A stretch of DNA of 64,000 nt, taken from positions 1 to 64,000 of the forward strand of contig NW_025777549.1 of assembly GCF_021130785.1 (NCBI RefSeq), written 5' to 3'. This DNA is from Homalodisca vitripennis (taxonomy: Eukaryota > Arthropoda > Insecta > Hemiptera > Cicadellidae). The stretch's first letter is position 1. Each line of letters begins with the position of its first letter. The notes beneath the pieces were generated by a model, which did no database searches, was not told the DNA's origin, and worked only from the letters and a program-made list of their open reading frames with translations. The position numbers and the translations under genes are program-made. This document shows positions 12,141 to 22,292 of the stretch, piece by piece.

Positions 12141-13620
12141 AGCCTGTACAAGTAACTGTTCTGGTTAGATTTACTTTTGCCAATTTATCTAATGTCTGCT
12201 GCTTATTTTTTGTACACAGGTACTGAGGTGGATGATTAAGTTCTGATGTTCTTTGTAAGTTTTAATATTTATAAATGAGCATATTTGTCCTGTTATAGCG
12301 TGTTAACAAATAACTATACATAAAACGTGTGTTTAATTTTAATGTTTAATATATCTAGTACCTTGATCATGATCTTAGCAACATTTCATAAATCTTTATT
12401 TATGTTCAATTATACATTATAGTGGAGAATTATATTCACTCTTTTGCAAATCCAACATTCCCTTTGAATATGCCCTCAGCTATCATTATAAAAATAATAT
12501 ATTATTATAAATCTATTTTGTTGATAAATATGCTTCTTCCATATTAATTCTGAATGTTTTTGAGACAGTGGTATTTGTAAAAAGTTACGACTTAAACAAA
12601 ATTCCATAAACAACCTTTAAGGCCACAGAATTTATTTATCTATGTGTACCAAAAGGTGAATACTACGACTCTTGAATATTTCGTATAGAAGTTTCCAGAA
12701 AGCAGTTCACCAATATTAGGTAATAAGTGCTGTATATTGAAAAGTTTACAGTCTGAAACTTTTGTACGAAGTGTAAATATTCAACGTTACCTCAGCAACT
12801 GTGGTAATTTGCATGATGAGTACATCCGTACCGTCTTCATATTGTGAGAGATTTTAGCTGAACTCACTTTTTACGTTATCAGTGACCAGATTCAAGAGTC
12901 AGCATTTTATTGTTTAAAACTTAAAAAAAAAAAATTAAAAAGAAGCTTTTAAGCAATTAGAAAATTGTCGGAATATTGTATTATTTCATTATAACAGTTA
13001 AATATTTAAATAAACGAAACCGTTATGGAAACAGTTCTATCTAACATATAATGTGGTATGAAACCAATAATTTTATCCACAATAAATATGTGAAAAAATT
13101 AATATGTGAAAAAAATAGTTTTTGTAATCAATATAATCTAAATAAGACCTCAAAAATATGATTTAAGTTTAAAGCTCATTGTATTCTGATAGCTAGTTAT
13201 AGCATTTTGATATGTTCCATGTTTTACATTTTAATTTCATATGACTGTAGGCCCTACTCAGTTTGTTTACTATTTTATGAAGTTTGTACTTAACCAAGTA
13301 GTATTATCCTGTAGAAAATCGAATAAATGAAGTAAATAATGTCTACTTTCAACTAATTAATTTTGTTTTATATTATATTTTTTCCATAGAGATAAATATT
13401 TATCATGATGTGATGTTTATCAATGGTGATGCATGATATTGTGTTACCTTATAAAATATAATACAAAAATATTTTTTAATTTTGTAAGAGTAAGTAGTCA
13501 TTAAAGTGCTAGTGAATAAACATCTAATACACACAAATAACAATTTACAAAGTACATTGAACTAGGTTATGGTAGTGAATTGACAAAAAATGTCGATACA
13601 TAAACATATAAAGTGTTCTG
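12141..13620. other. AT-rich non-coding DNA
   Basis: Nothing recognised beyond an A-rich run at about 12924-12940. Confidence 0.4.
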
Positions 13621-13621
13621 G

Positions 13622-13800
13622 GATCAGATCGGCTAATCTCGGAGAGTGGAAAGTTTCTCTAAGGTTTCCTGCTCAAACACAACATCTACCGCTAACATTC
13701 AATATACACTCACAACTCCGGGCGAGTTTCCGTTCTCACGCTCAGTAAGAAACTTATGGACAGCCCGCATACATAAGGCCCTCCCCCCCGGATTTAACCC
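13622..13800. other. GC-richer island of unknown nature
   Basis: About 180 bp with composition unlike its surroundings, including a run of C next to CCGGATTTAACCCG and a CTCGGAGAGTGG block. No open frame spans it, and no tRNA fold or recognised terminal repeat was found. Its sharp edges suggest a repeat fragment or a regulatory/UTR piece. Confidence 0.35.
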
Positions 13801-14620
13801 GTTACTGCTATAAGGATTTAAAACACAATTTAGTTTAAAAATTTAAATAAATAATCACACAACAGGTAGTGAATAGTTTGGGATTGATATGAAAAGATAT
13901 AAAAATTGCCATATTCTTATTCTAAAATACCACCCACAAACGTAGTTGAAAACAATGAAAAATTTGTCCTATATAGGCAATAGCTTTGAAGCACAGCATC
14001 TTAGAACGCAACGTAGCTAATAGTCTGGATTTCGGTGCATAAATATCATCTGTATTAGTGTGATAGAAAAGTTAAAATGAAATAATATTATAAAATGTTT
14101 TTCATTCATATCAACAACGACGAATTTACACCAATTAGTTTATTCTGGTCCATTTTAGACTAAACGGTACTTGTATAAAACTTGTCCATTTGCTCAAGAA
14201 AATTAGTTTTACATATCTAAACTGAAAAAAAACTACGTAAAATATCGTTTCCTTCACCGGTCCTAAAAAAAATTCTTGAATTTGTTATTAGTCTTGAATT
14301 AAGTTTTGATGTTGTTTCCCGCTCATTAGTATTGTGTTCATTATTTATTTATTTGTTCATTTCAACTGTAACCCGTTTACAATATTAGCTTCAATTACAA
14401 ATATATACACTATTCATCAATAATATAAACATTTAGTATTGGCATTATTGATATCTGAAGCAATATAGTCCAAATCTAAAAAATAGAATAGACTAAGATG
14501 TAATCATGCTATACTGCGATAAATAATATAAAGCTAGTAAAACAAAACAATGAAAACCCAATAACAAGCTACAATAAACCTATTAGATGCATTCAAATCT
14601 GTTTAGGATAAAATATTATT
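13801..14620. other. AT-rich non-coding DNA
   Basis: No gene or repeat recognised. Confidence 0.4.
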
Positions 14621-14691
14621 AGAATTGACAGCTCAGCACGAGTGCTATTGTTCGGCTAGAACCCGTAACTGAGTTAGAGCTGTCATATTCT
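14621..14691. repeat. Small inverted repeat (hairpin, about 71 bp)
   Basis: AGAATTGACAGCTC at 14621-14634 pairs with GAGCTGTCATATTCT at 14677-14691 with a single unpaired base, leaving a loop of about 42 nt. It could be a tiny MITE-like relic or chance. Confidence 0.55.
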
Positions 14692-16615
14692 TTAGAGAGC
14701 GGATAACATAATCACTCGAGGAACTGCTCAGAATATTGAGAGCTTAGTTGCTGCTAAACTAATTATTCTGAGAAATCTTTATTAATGAAATAATAGTATG
14801 ATAATTTGCATGAAGTACATTGAGATGCTTATTTAAGATAAAAGTTATATATTCTTAAAAAACTCAGTTTCGAACGTTTCATGAACGTTAATTCAGACTT
14901 ATTATTAAAGTGATGAAACAAAGAATTTCTAGAAGAATAGCCTATAATGTGCTAGTGAGTTGTTAACTAAAGACTTATACATTAGTCACTGCATTAATAG
15001 CACTCCAAAACTAAGCATCTGTGGTTATAAAGTCTCTCTTGCAAGATATATCGCGCAGCGAAGACAATTTATATTGATGAATACCTTTTTTAACAACAAA
15101 ATATCGCACATTAAGTATTTTAACAGGCAGTGGAGCAATGTTGTTGTTTGCGCAATGTCAATTAGTGGGGTAAATACTTAGTTTAATTAAAATATTGTAT
15201 TACTAGTATTTCGAGCAGAAAATAAATTAATTGTACAGTAATAGTTCATAATCATAAATATTTTACTACGGTGGCTGAATTAAAAAATAAAATATTATTC
15301 TTAATATAAAAATATTAATTTAGATAACGAGAACCAGCCAGTGGAAGGAAGGTAAAGAATGACTTTAAGGAAATTCCACCTCTTCAAAGGCATTACATTT
15401 TAGATAAAGTTATCGCAATTCAGTTTTTTATGTCTGTCAGAAGAGGATACTTTTTAAATTCGTTTAAATAATGTGCATATTAGAATTTTTGCATAATTTG
15501 GTTTGGTTTTTGAAATTGGTAATAAAAGAATAAATATTTACAGTGATGATGCTGTTACGTTATTCTTTATTTTTTATCATAAAAATAAACCGATGAAATA
15601 TGTTCTATCAGTGAAATATATATCCAGTTCGATCAATGTCATTGATTATACAATTTCATGCACTACCTATGTTGAAATGCCATTATATTTTAATATTGGT
15701 ACTATAGATAAACCATTAATTTTCAGACAGAAATCGCTGAACGCCCACATATTTATCTGACCAGATATAACTGTTATTGAAGTACGTGAGCGTGTTATGG
15801 TTTCCAATCACAACAGCCAACAATAACAGTAATGCTACGAAATAACTGTTATCGGCCTCAGCTCCAATCGCTGATGGTTAAGGTTAACTACAAACCTAAA
15901 AATAAAGGACTGTATCTCAACATCCTAATACATCTGTATTACGTAAATAAATTTTCCGCTTTACATTCTTCGTAAGTAATTAAATGTTTATGTTAATATG
16001 GCCAAGTTGATTTTATAGTTTGTATTTAATTTTGTCGTTTTCTTGGTGTTTTCGTTGGGAATATACATATTTATCCATTCCAGTACTTATTTGAATGAGG
16101 ATATTATCATTTTATATAAAGTTTAAGTAGAAGAATTATTATTTAAAAAAATTGGCTATTGCACGTTATTTCTCTATTTTTATCTGTCTTGTTAGTTCCT
16201 AGAAATTTTCTTTATGTATTACATATTTTTTACAATTTGGTAAATAATATGACAATTACACAATTTTCTATTATGCAGCGTTATGTGGTAGATCTATATA
16301 ACAAATAGATGTTTTAACGTCATTGAAATTCGTCCATTCGCATATAACATACAGTACTGAATCTCATAACTTGGTGGAATAAACATCAAAAGGTTGTGTG
16401 AACAACGGAAATGTAGTGACAGCCGTACTTGTTATCGCAATTATGGCCTGTAGTCACAAAAATGGAAGACGAACCAGTGTTCCAGTGGTTGGTGTGTGAA
16501 CCAGTGTTTGAACCAGTGTGTGATTTGTGTATTTATCTCAGTAGAGCACATTGATTGATATTTGATGGCTTTTCAATCGTAATGTAGCGCGACAGAGAAA
16601 TCATATCTATGTAAA
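14692..16615. other. AT-rich non-coding DNA with palindromic ATAACTGTTAT motifs
   Basis: Apart from two chance-like open frames (14960-15181 and 15503-15760) this holds related ATAACTGTTAT-type sequences at about 15766, 15822 and 15841, and three GAACCAGTGT units at about 16473-16525 just upstream of the candidate exon at 16616. Confidence 0.4.
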
Positions 16616-16693
16616 ATGAAAATATCGGCATTTTGTGGCTTTATAGCACTTGTTTGTGCATCAGCAATATTCCCTTTGAAGCTATTGATGTTG
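16616..16693 (+). CDS. Candidate first coding exon of a secreted protein (signal peptide)
   Basis: An ATG in good insect context (GTAAAATGAAA) opens a 26-codon stretch beginning MKISAFCGFIALVCASA, which has the charged n-region, hydrophobic core and small residues near the expected cleavage site of a signal peptide. It runs directly into a consensus 5' splice site at 16693/16694 (TTG then GTGAGT) in phase 0. Without splicing the frame ends at a TAA 15 bp later, so it only makes sense as a first exon. Upstream 200 bp contain a CTCAGTAG that could act as an arthropod initiator; no TATA box was seen at the expected distance. I could not find the next exon, and the mature protein is unknown. The alternative is a chance hydrophobic open frame next to a chance GTGAGT. 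Confidence 0.4.
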
Positions 16694-18467
16694 GTGAGTG
16701 ATCATTAAAACAACACGCCTGATGTGCTGTGAGTGCATTAAATAATCATCATGTCAATACAGCCTTTTCATTAGATTGGGGTATAATGATCTTTGGTACT
16801 ATTTCCACTGCATAATTAATCTACAGTAATGAAATGCATTTGAACTTGCATTTTGCATGCATATTAGGTGAGGTATTTAATCTCATACTAGGTATGTAAA
16901 TGTTTGTTTAATTTTCTAAAACTTGAAAAACTTGCCAATACGATATGCCACTAGTTTAAGGAAAATTCCACAACTTTAATTATCTCTTGAGCGATATAAA
17001 AAATGAGGTACCGTTATTTTAGATACAATGCTTACAGTTTTTATTCTAGTAAATTTTTGTATAGGAAGTAGTTTTTAAGCAATTCATCATCAAAGATCTT
17101 AACAAGCCACTGTTTTACATTTTGTTCACTAACAATTTTCAATTTCTTTACGAACGTTTTCAAACATTCGACGAAGAAAACACAAATAGACGTACAGATG
17201 GAAAACGATGCGTTATACGACATACATACCAATATAAGAAATGTTTAGTTTGTTTACCCCAGGAACAATCTAATGAAGTTTTTTGGTGTATGTAATTTGA
17301 CTTACCCTGTATATTTGAAAACAATCTGAAAACGAAAACAGCCATAAAATGTTTATAAACATAGCTTAACTGCAAAAAGGGCAAGAATCCACTTTGATCC
17401 TTTTATATTCAATACGTATTAGGTTAATGAATAATGTTTTAGTTTGTCAACTGACTTTTATTTATTGGGAAATTTTTACGGAACAATTTTTATTACAAAT
17501 TTTTTTTACTAAATATATAGGGGAATCCCCACCGATTGTTAGTTGTTGTACAGACAAGAACCTAACTAAACTATTAATTTATAAAACAGGTATTCAATAC
17601 TTTTTTTATCAATAGAGCTTCTTTAGAAAGTAATAGTATTTCTTAAGGTACTAAGTTTCACTATTATATTGAAATTGATTTCATAAATATATGAAGTCAT
17701 TTTGTTTCAACGTTAATAGTTATTATTTAAATTTTTTTATGGATTAAAAAACATTATAAATGGCACTTATGTTTGTTGGTAAATATTTTAAGAAACTTTA
17801 CGAGATATATATGTTTTAATGTATGAAATTTTGAACACTTAAGTGGAATTATATATATATGCCAGGGAAATGTTTTTGCAATATAATTAAATAGGTTTAA
17901 ACAATAAAAACTACTTTTTTACCGTCAGTCTGTACGTCTACACTTTAAGAAAATATATAATTCAAAAACGGTTCAAGTTAAGGCATTTCTTTTTATGTAC
18001 CTTTTTTATAATGTACCAAAAGAATAACTGTATGATTAATAGTTTTAAAAAGTGGCCGTTAAATGACTTTGAAACAATATGTACTAAAAGATTTACGATA
18101 AGAGAAGAATATTAAAGCATATAAAAGATGCATTTAAAAATATAAAAGTTGTAATATATTATCTGTCATGAACGTGTGAAAACTAAAAAGCGAATTTTCT
18201 ACTCTTGCGCGATCCCAAAAATTGGAGCAGGATTATTTTATTAACTTAGCATTTATACTGTTCTTTTTCAGTAGTTCATAACAAATAAATTATTAATATT
18301 TTGTTTTTTATTCACTTCTCGACAGCTTTGATGAACGTATGTATTGCACTTATTTAAAAAAGACAGTACGTTTATACAAACATTCAAGATTTAAACGCTG
18401 TATCGTAAAATGTTAATAGCTATGATTTTTTATGTGAAAATGGGAAGAAGCTAAAGGAATCAGGCCC

Positions 18468-18469
<2 letters not shown>
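16694..18469. other. AT-rich non-coding DNA (possible intron)
   Basis: No downstream exon or repeat was recognised. Open frames at 17041-17615 look like chance. Confidence 0.4.
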
Positions 18470-18506
<37 letters not shown>

Positions 18507-18549
18507 TATTACGATACAGTATATAAATATATATATATATATATATATT
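18470..18549. repeat. Interrupted (TA)n microsatellite
   Basis: Two TA tracts separated by ATTATTACGATACAGT. Confidence 0.9.
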
Positions 18550-18645
18550 CCTTCTACTTTATCATATCCCAAAATATTTCCACAAATTTTTTAACATCCT
18601 GCAGGAACTTTTACAAAATTTACAAAAATATTGTACACTTTTAAA

Positions 18646-18765
18646 GAGAGAATTTGTGACAGGTGCATCAAGGAAGCAAGTTTCGTTGAACCGGAGTTTC
18701 TTCATAGTCTGAACGAGTTTCCAATGTTAAATACGACTTGGAGATCCAATTTGTGTCAGAGTTGA
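18646..18765 (+). other. Coding-like segment of unknown origin
   Basis: A frame reading ERICDRCIKEASFVEPEF then LHSLNEFPMLNTTW ends at TGA 18763-18765. It is less AT-rich than its flanks and has a protein-like composition with a C-x2-C pair. It has no ATG of its own and no clear splice acceptor, and I do not recognise the family. It may be a relic exon, a transposon scrap or chance. Confidence 0.2.
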
Positions 18766-19280
18766 CACTCGAGTTACAACCGAGTTTGGAAACCCAAATC
18801 CACGTTAGTTCGAAGTGCCAGGTTTTGTGTGACTGGATTCTAGACCAAGTAGAAAATTGTAAACAAATTATTACCTAACATCACTTATTCATTTTTGTTC
18901 AGATTTATTACCTTTTCCATCGGCTTTTATTGCATTTTCGTTGACGTTGGATTTTAATCCCTAGTCTTATTACATTTATATTTTATATATATTATATATC
19001 CATTACTTTCAGAACAAATTGGTTACATAAAAAAAATTCTTTGCTTTAGAATATTGACAAAATGTCTATATCATGTGAAACTTAGGTTACTTTAATTCAC
19101 GTACATTATAAATATTTTTCTTTTTCAAACTTCTGATTTAAGAATGCTATTTAATACTTTTAATAATACTGAAAAGGTAATTTACAAATTTATTCAGCTG
19201 ATGAGTTGCCAGCCAGTGAGTGAAGCGGTGTTTTAATTAATCAGTATATATTTAGAAATTGTATTGCTATTTGATTTTAT

Positions 19281-19560
19281 GCATTTACCAATAGAGTAGT
19301 ACAGTGCATACACCTCACATGAATTCTCATACTGTTCCTTGTAGAACTATTATGATAACATTGAAACGGGAGAAGGTGTGCAGGAACACGTCAGGTAATC
19401 ACGGAGCGTTATTAGGAAGTTACAAGCAATCAACCTGTTGATTCCTGCATTGAGTATTAGAGTAGCACAATGTGAGCAGTGCCCTAAGTTACCTCTCATA
19501 CTGCTGCTTCTAAAGCTCATGTAGCAACATTATACAAACACTGAAACTCCCTTTAAACTG
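19281..19560. repeat. Two diverged direct copies of a dispersed repeat
   Basis: Copy 1 begins near 19286 (CCAATAGAGTAGTACAGTGC) and copy 2 near 19458 (TAGAGTAGCACAATGTGAGC); both continue into TCTCATACTG.T.CTT and an ACATTGAAAC/ACACTGAAAC segment about 170 bp apart. A third partial copy starts near 21806 (CCAATAGAAGTACAGTGCAC). Confidence 0.5.
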
Positions 19561-19718
19561 AGAGAACTGGTATGTATAGGCATTCTGAGTTGCAGACAGA
19601 ATATCACTGTGTCATACACCCGAGTATATATCTTGTAGTTCTGGATATACCAATTCTATAACATTAGGAATCCTGAGACAGGGAAATGGCCATATATTTA
19701 TCTATTCTGAAGGAAAAA

Positions 19719-19815
19719 GGATTTTTCCGGACGTTTCTCTCGTTCATTGAAACGAAAATCAATAATAACACTAGGCTTAGATATCTGCAATCTGATCTCT
19801 TCAGGTAAATAACTA
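19719..19815. repeat. Dispersed repeat family R1, copy A
   Basis: It shares, in the same order, GGATTTTTCCGGA and ATCTGCAATCTGAT...CTTCAGGTAAATAACTA with the copy at 27999-28099. The spacer between the blocks is diverged. Confidence 0.6.
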
Positions 19816-20503
19816 TCCTAACACATAATTACAAACTAGGTTAAAATAAACAAATCATACCAGAGCGTTATGACACGCTTATGTCAGGAATTACAACCAC
19901 CACCCATTACAAAAATAATAATAAATAAAAAAATTCTTAAAACAAAGAATTTATCTATTTGTCTGAACTACCAGTGAACATACTACAAATAAAAACCATA
20001 CTGGTACTTTGTGCTTAAATAAATAAATTCTATTTAGATAAATTAAACAGAATAATACTCTTAAATTTTTAAGTGTAGAAGAAGAAAATATCTATATATT
20101 GCATGATGGTCCTTCAATAATTAGTATAATATATTTCAGACAAAATAGCGTAGTCCTAGAAAAATATTTATAAACTGTACAATATCTTAACAAATATAAA
20201 CTTGTTTTATTTTGAATTTGTTCATCTTGTTATGTAAACAGCCCAAATTTTTGTTAAAAGTAACAATAAAAATAAATTTCAATCTTGAGATCATACACGA
20301 AATTTGTGTATGATCATACACGAGATCTTATTATTCATGAAATAAAGGTTCTTCGTTTATATGACTATACTTTTGAAAGCTCAAAAGCTAATAGTTAGTT
20401 AAAATGCTGTTTTGGGGAATTTTAATAGAACCTGTACCTAATCGACAACTCAACTCTTTAATATAAAATGTTTTAAACATGTGTTACAAAGATAGGATAC
20501 AAC
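19816..20503. other. AT-rich non-coding DNA
   Basis: Includes a short repeat of ATCATACACGA around 20290-20325. Otherwise nothing recognised. Confidence 0.4.
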
Positions 20504-20671
20504 ATGGCGGGAATTAATTTACGCTCGGGTGTGAACACAATTACATTGCAACGGTTGGTATACCTGTCGCACAAATCAGTCCCTTTTGCTCTCGTGGAGT
20601 CGGTGATGATAATAAACTTTAACAGCTGCGCGGTATCTGACTTAATTCCCACAGTATTTTACTCATTATAA
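20504..20671 (+). CDS. Small ORF, 55 aa, hypothetical
   Basis: The ATG at 20504 has a strong start context (CAACATGGCG). The frame begins MAGINLRSGVNTITLQRL and ends at TAA 20669-20671. The first 130 bp are clearly GC-richer than the flanks and use C/G-ending codons, unlike chance frames nearby. A GTGATG inside (about 20613) could also be a splice donor, making this a first exon. No family recognised; it may equally be part of an unrecognised repeat. Confidence 0.22.
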   Translation: MAGINLRSGVNTITLQRLVYLSHKSVPFALVESVMIINFNSCAVSDLIPTVFYSL

Positions 20672-20876
20672 TGTTACACCCTAACTCTCTAAGGGTATTG
20701 GATTCTAATGCAAGACCGTACGTTGTAAGGAGCAATAGATTTTACAAATCTTCTAAAATGATTAAAAACCCACTTTACAAATATTTGAATGTTTAGTCAT
20801 GATGTGAAATTTATGTGTACATCCGTGAATGGAGATAATAAAAGAAAAGATTTTATATATAAGAAACAACAAGAGG

Positions 20877-20878
<2 letters not shown>

Positions 20879-20923
<45 letters not shown>
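20879..20923. repeat. (TA)n microsatellite next to the tRNA-like unit
   Basis: About 22 TA units. It lies 13 bp from the inverted-repeat arm of the tRNA-like unit, on the 3' side of that unit, where simple-repeat tails of SINEs are often found. Confidence 0.95.
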
Positions 20924-20927
<4 letters not shown>

Positions 20928-20935
20928 CAATCAAC

Positions 20936-21046
20936 ATTGAATCACAAAAAAGTACTTGCTCCGCTGGGAGTCGAACCCGGATCTCTCACTTGCCGGGTGA
21001 ACGTGCTACCATTACACTACAGAGCGCTTACTTTTTCCGATTCAAT
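20936..21046 (-). mobile_element. tRNA-like unit inside inverted-repeat arms (SINE- or MITE-like)
   Basis: The left arm (20936-20957) starts ATTGAATC and continues with an A-run and GTACTT. The right arm (21026-21046) is its imperfect reverse complement: CTTACTTTTT...GATTCAAT. The arms directly extend the acceptor stem of the tRNA-like sequence, so the whole 111 bp could fold as one long stem capped by a cloverleaf. A tRNA-derived SINE with a TA tail is the simplest known category, but SINEs do not carry terminal inverted repeats, and MITEs do not usually carry a tRNA. Confidence 0.5.
20958..21025 (-). tRNA. tRNA-like sequence (pseudo-tRNA or SINE head), apparent anticodon GGC
   Basis: On the minus strand: acceptor GCTCTGT pairs with GCGGAGC over 7 bp (with G-T pairs); D arm GTG..CAC with TAATGGTAG loop; anticodon stem TTCAC/GTGAG; loop CCGGCAA giving apparent anticodon GGC; T arm with loop TTCGACT and one C-A mismatch. 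A box (TAGTGTAATGGTAGC) and B box (GGTTCGACTCC) fit the RNA polymerase III consensus, and a T6 run at 20946-20951 lies about 6 nt past the 3' end, where a terminator would be. Against a working tRNA: 68 nt is short, position 9 is missing, the variable loop is short, and C replaces the near-universal U33. So the promoter looks alive but the tRNA does not. Confidence 0.6.
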
Positions 21047-21160
21047 TAATTTGTATTTGGCCGTATCTGTCACATATGGTTTTAAATAAGCAAACTAACA
21101 TATGATCGGAAGACCAAATATCTGTCAAACGACTTTTATTTACATTAAATTGTATAAATG

Positions 21161-21165
<5 letters not shown>

Positions 21166-21221
<56 letters not shown>

Positions 21222-21242
21222 ATGTATATGTATGTATATGTA

Positions 21243-21282
<40 letters not shown>

Positions 21283-21298
21283 TGCGTGTGTGCGTGCA

Positions 21299-21351
<53 letters not shown>
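21166..21351. repeat. Compound microsatellite (TA)n-(TATG)n-(TG)n
   Basis: TA run to about 21209, then TATG/TGTG units, then a long TG run with a few CG and CA interruptions to 21351. It generates long spurious open frames of alternating Ile/Tyr and Cys/Val on plus and His/Thr on minus. Confidence 0.95.
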
Positions 21352-21354
<3 letters not shown>

Positions 21355-21944
21355 AAGTTAACTTAATAATTGAATCAACAAATTTGGAAAACATGTTTGA
21401 TTTAATATATTGTATACTTTTTGTTCATATCTATTAATCCTATCATTTTTATTTCCATCATTACTCACTATCACTACATAGTAATAAAATGACATATTAA
21501 GGATTAAACTATCTTACTAAGTGTCAAACATAACAAAAGATATATTCAAAAATATCAATTAACTTACGCATGCACAAAGTTAACCGATATATACTTGGTA
21601 ATGAATACTTAAAATCCAAAGTTAAAAAAGTACCCAATTATGTTCACTGAAATCTTTAAGGAAGAATATGAATTGCAGCCTTCTGCAATTCCTTCCAATA
21701 AAAGGGAATATGTGAGCAACAGTTACGTTATCTTACCTCACGGCGACACTGAAATAATGAAGTTTCCTTCTTCACAATTCGCATTCCAACCTCAATTTAC
21801 CTACCAATAGAAGTACAGTGCACACACTCTAATCTTGAATTGTACCTGTTGCAATTCACTAACTTTCATTCCGAGCTCAACCTTTAAAATCTTTTTACGA
21901 AAATGCTTACATCACTTATTCAGTTTTTTTTTACATTTTTGAAC
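21352..21944. other. AT-rich non-coding DNA with one repeat scrap
   Basis: Only the third partial copy of the 19.3-kb repeat (about 21806-21850) is recognised. Confidence 0.4.
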
Positions 21945-22292
21945 ATGTTAGGTAATCTAACATCCCGAGAAGCAGTTAATGAAGAGCGCTCTCACATAGA
22001 AGTTGCTAGAGTTTTAGGGGTCAGTTATACAACCACTGGAGGGGTGATTTTGCGGTTCTTAGAGCCTAATGGTGATATTAGAAGGCGAGGTTTGGATTGA
22101 AGGAGAATCACAAGTCAGTGGGATGTCCCTTTTATACTGATAAATATTATCAGGAGGCAGTTAGTAATGAGTAATGAGGTGCAAAGTTTGCTAGCAAAGG
22201 TACGAAATATTCGGGTTTCACATAGAACCATTAAAAACCGTCTATTTGAGTCTAATTCAATAAACAGAGAAGTGGTGCGTTGGTTTATCTAA
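21945..22292 (+). pseudogene. Tc1-type transposase, N-terminal DNA-binding part only
   Basis: Tc1 transposases bind their terminal repeats through two N-terminal helix-turn-helix (paired-like) domains. The frame from ATG 21945 reads NLTSREAVNEERSHIEVARV then LGVSYTTTGGVILRFLEPNG and DIRRRG, the first HTH and linker; after one in-frame TGA it continues RRQLVMSNEVQSLLAKVRN and IRVSHRTIKNRLFES, the second HTH, ending at TAA 22290-22292. There is one nonsense mutation and no frameshift across about 110 codons. The catalytic DDE domain and terminal repeats are absent, so it is a fragment. It is diverged from the Tc1/mariner copy at 30.7 kb. Confidence 0.75.

Noticed and set aside
20789..21361. Several open frames of 67-86 codons over the (TA)n and (TG)n tracts
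   Set aside because: They consist of alternating Ile/Tyr, Cys/Val or His/Thr forced by the microsatellites; not genes.
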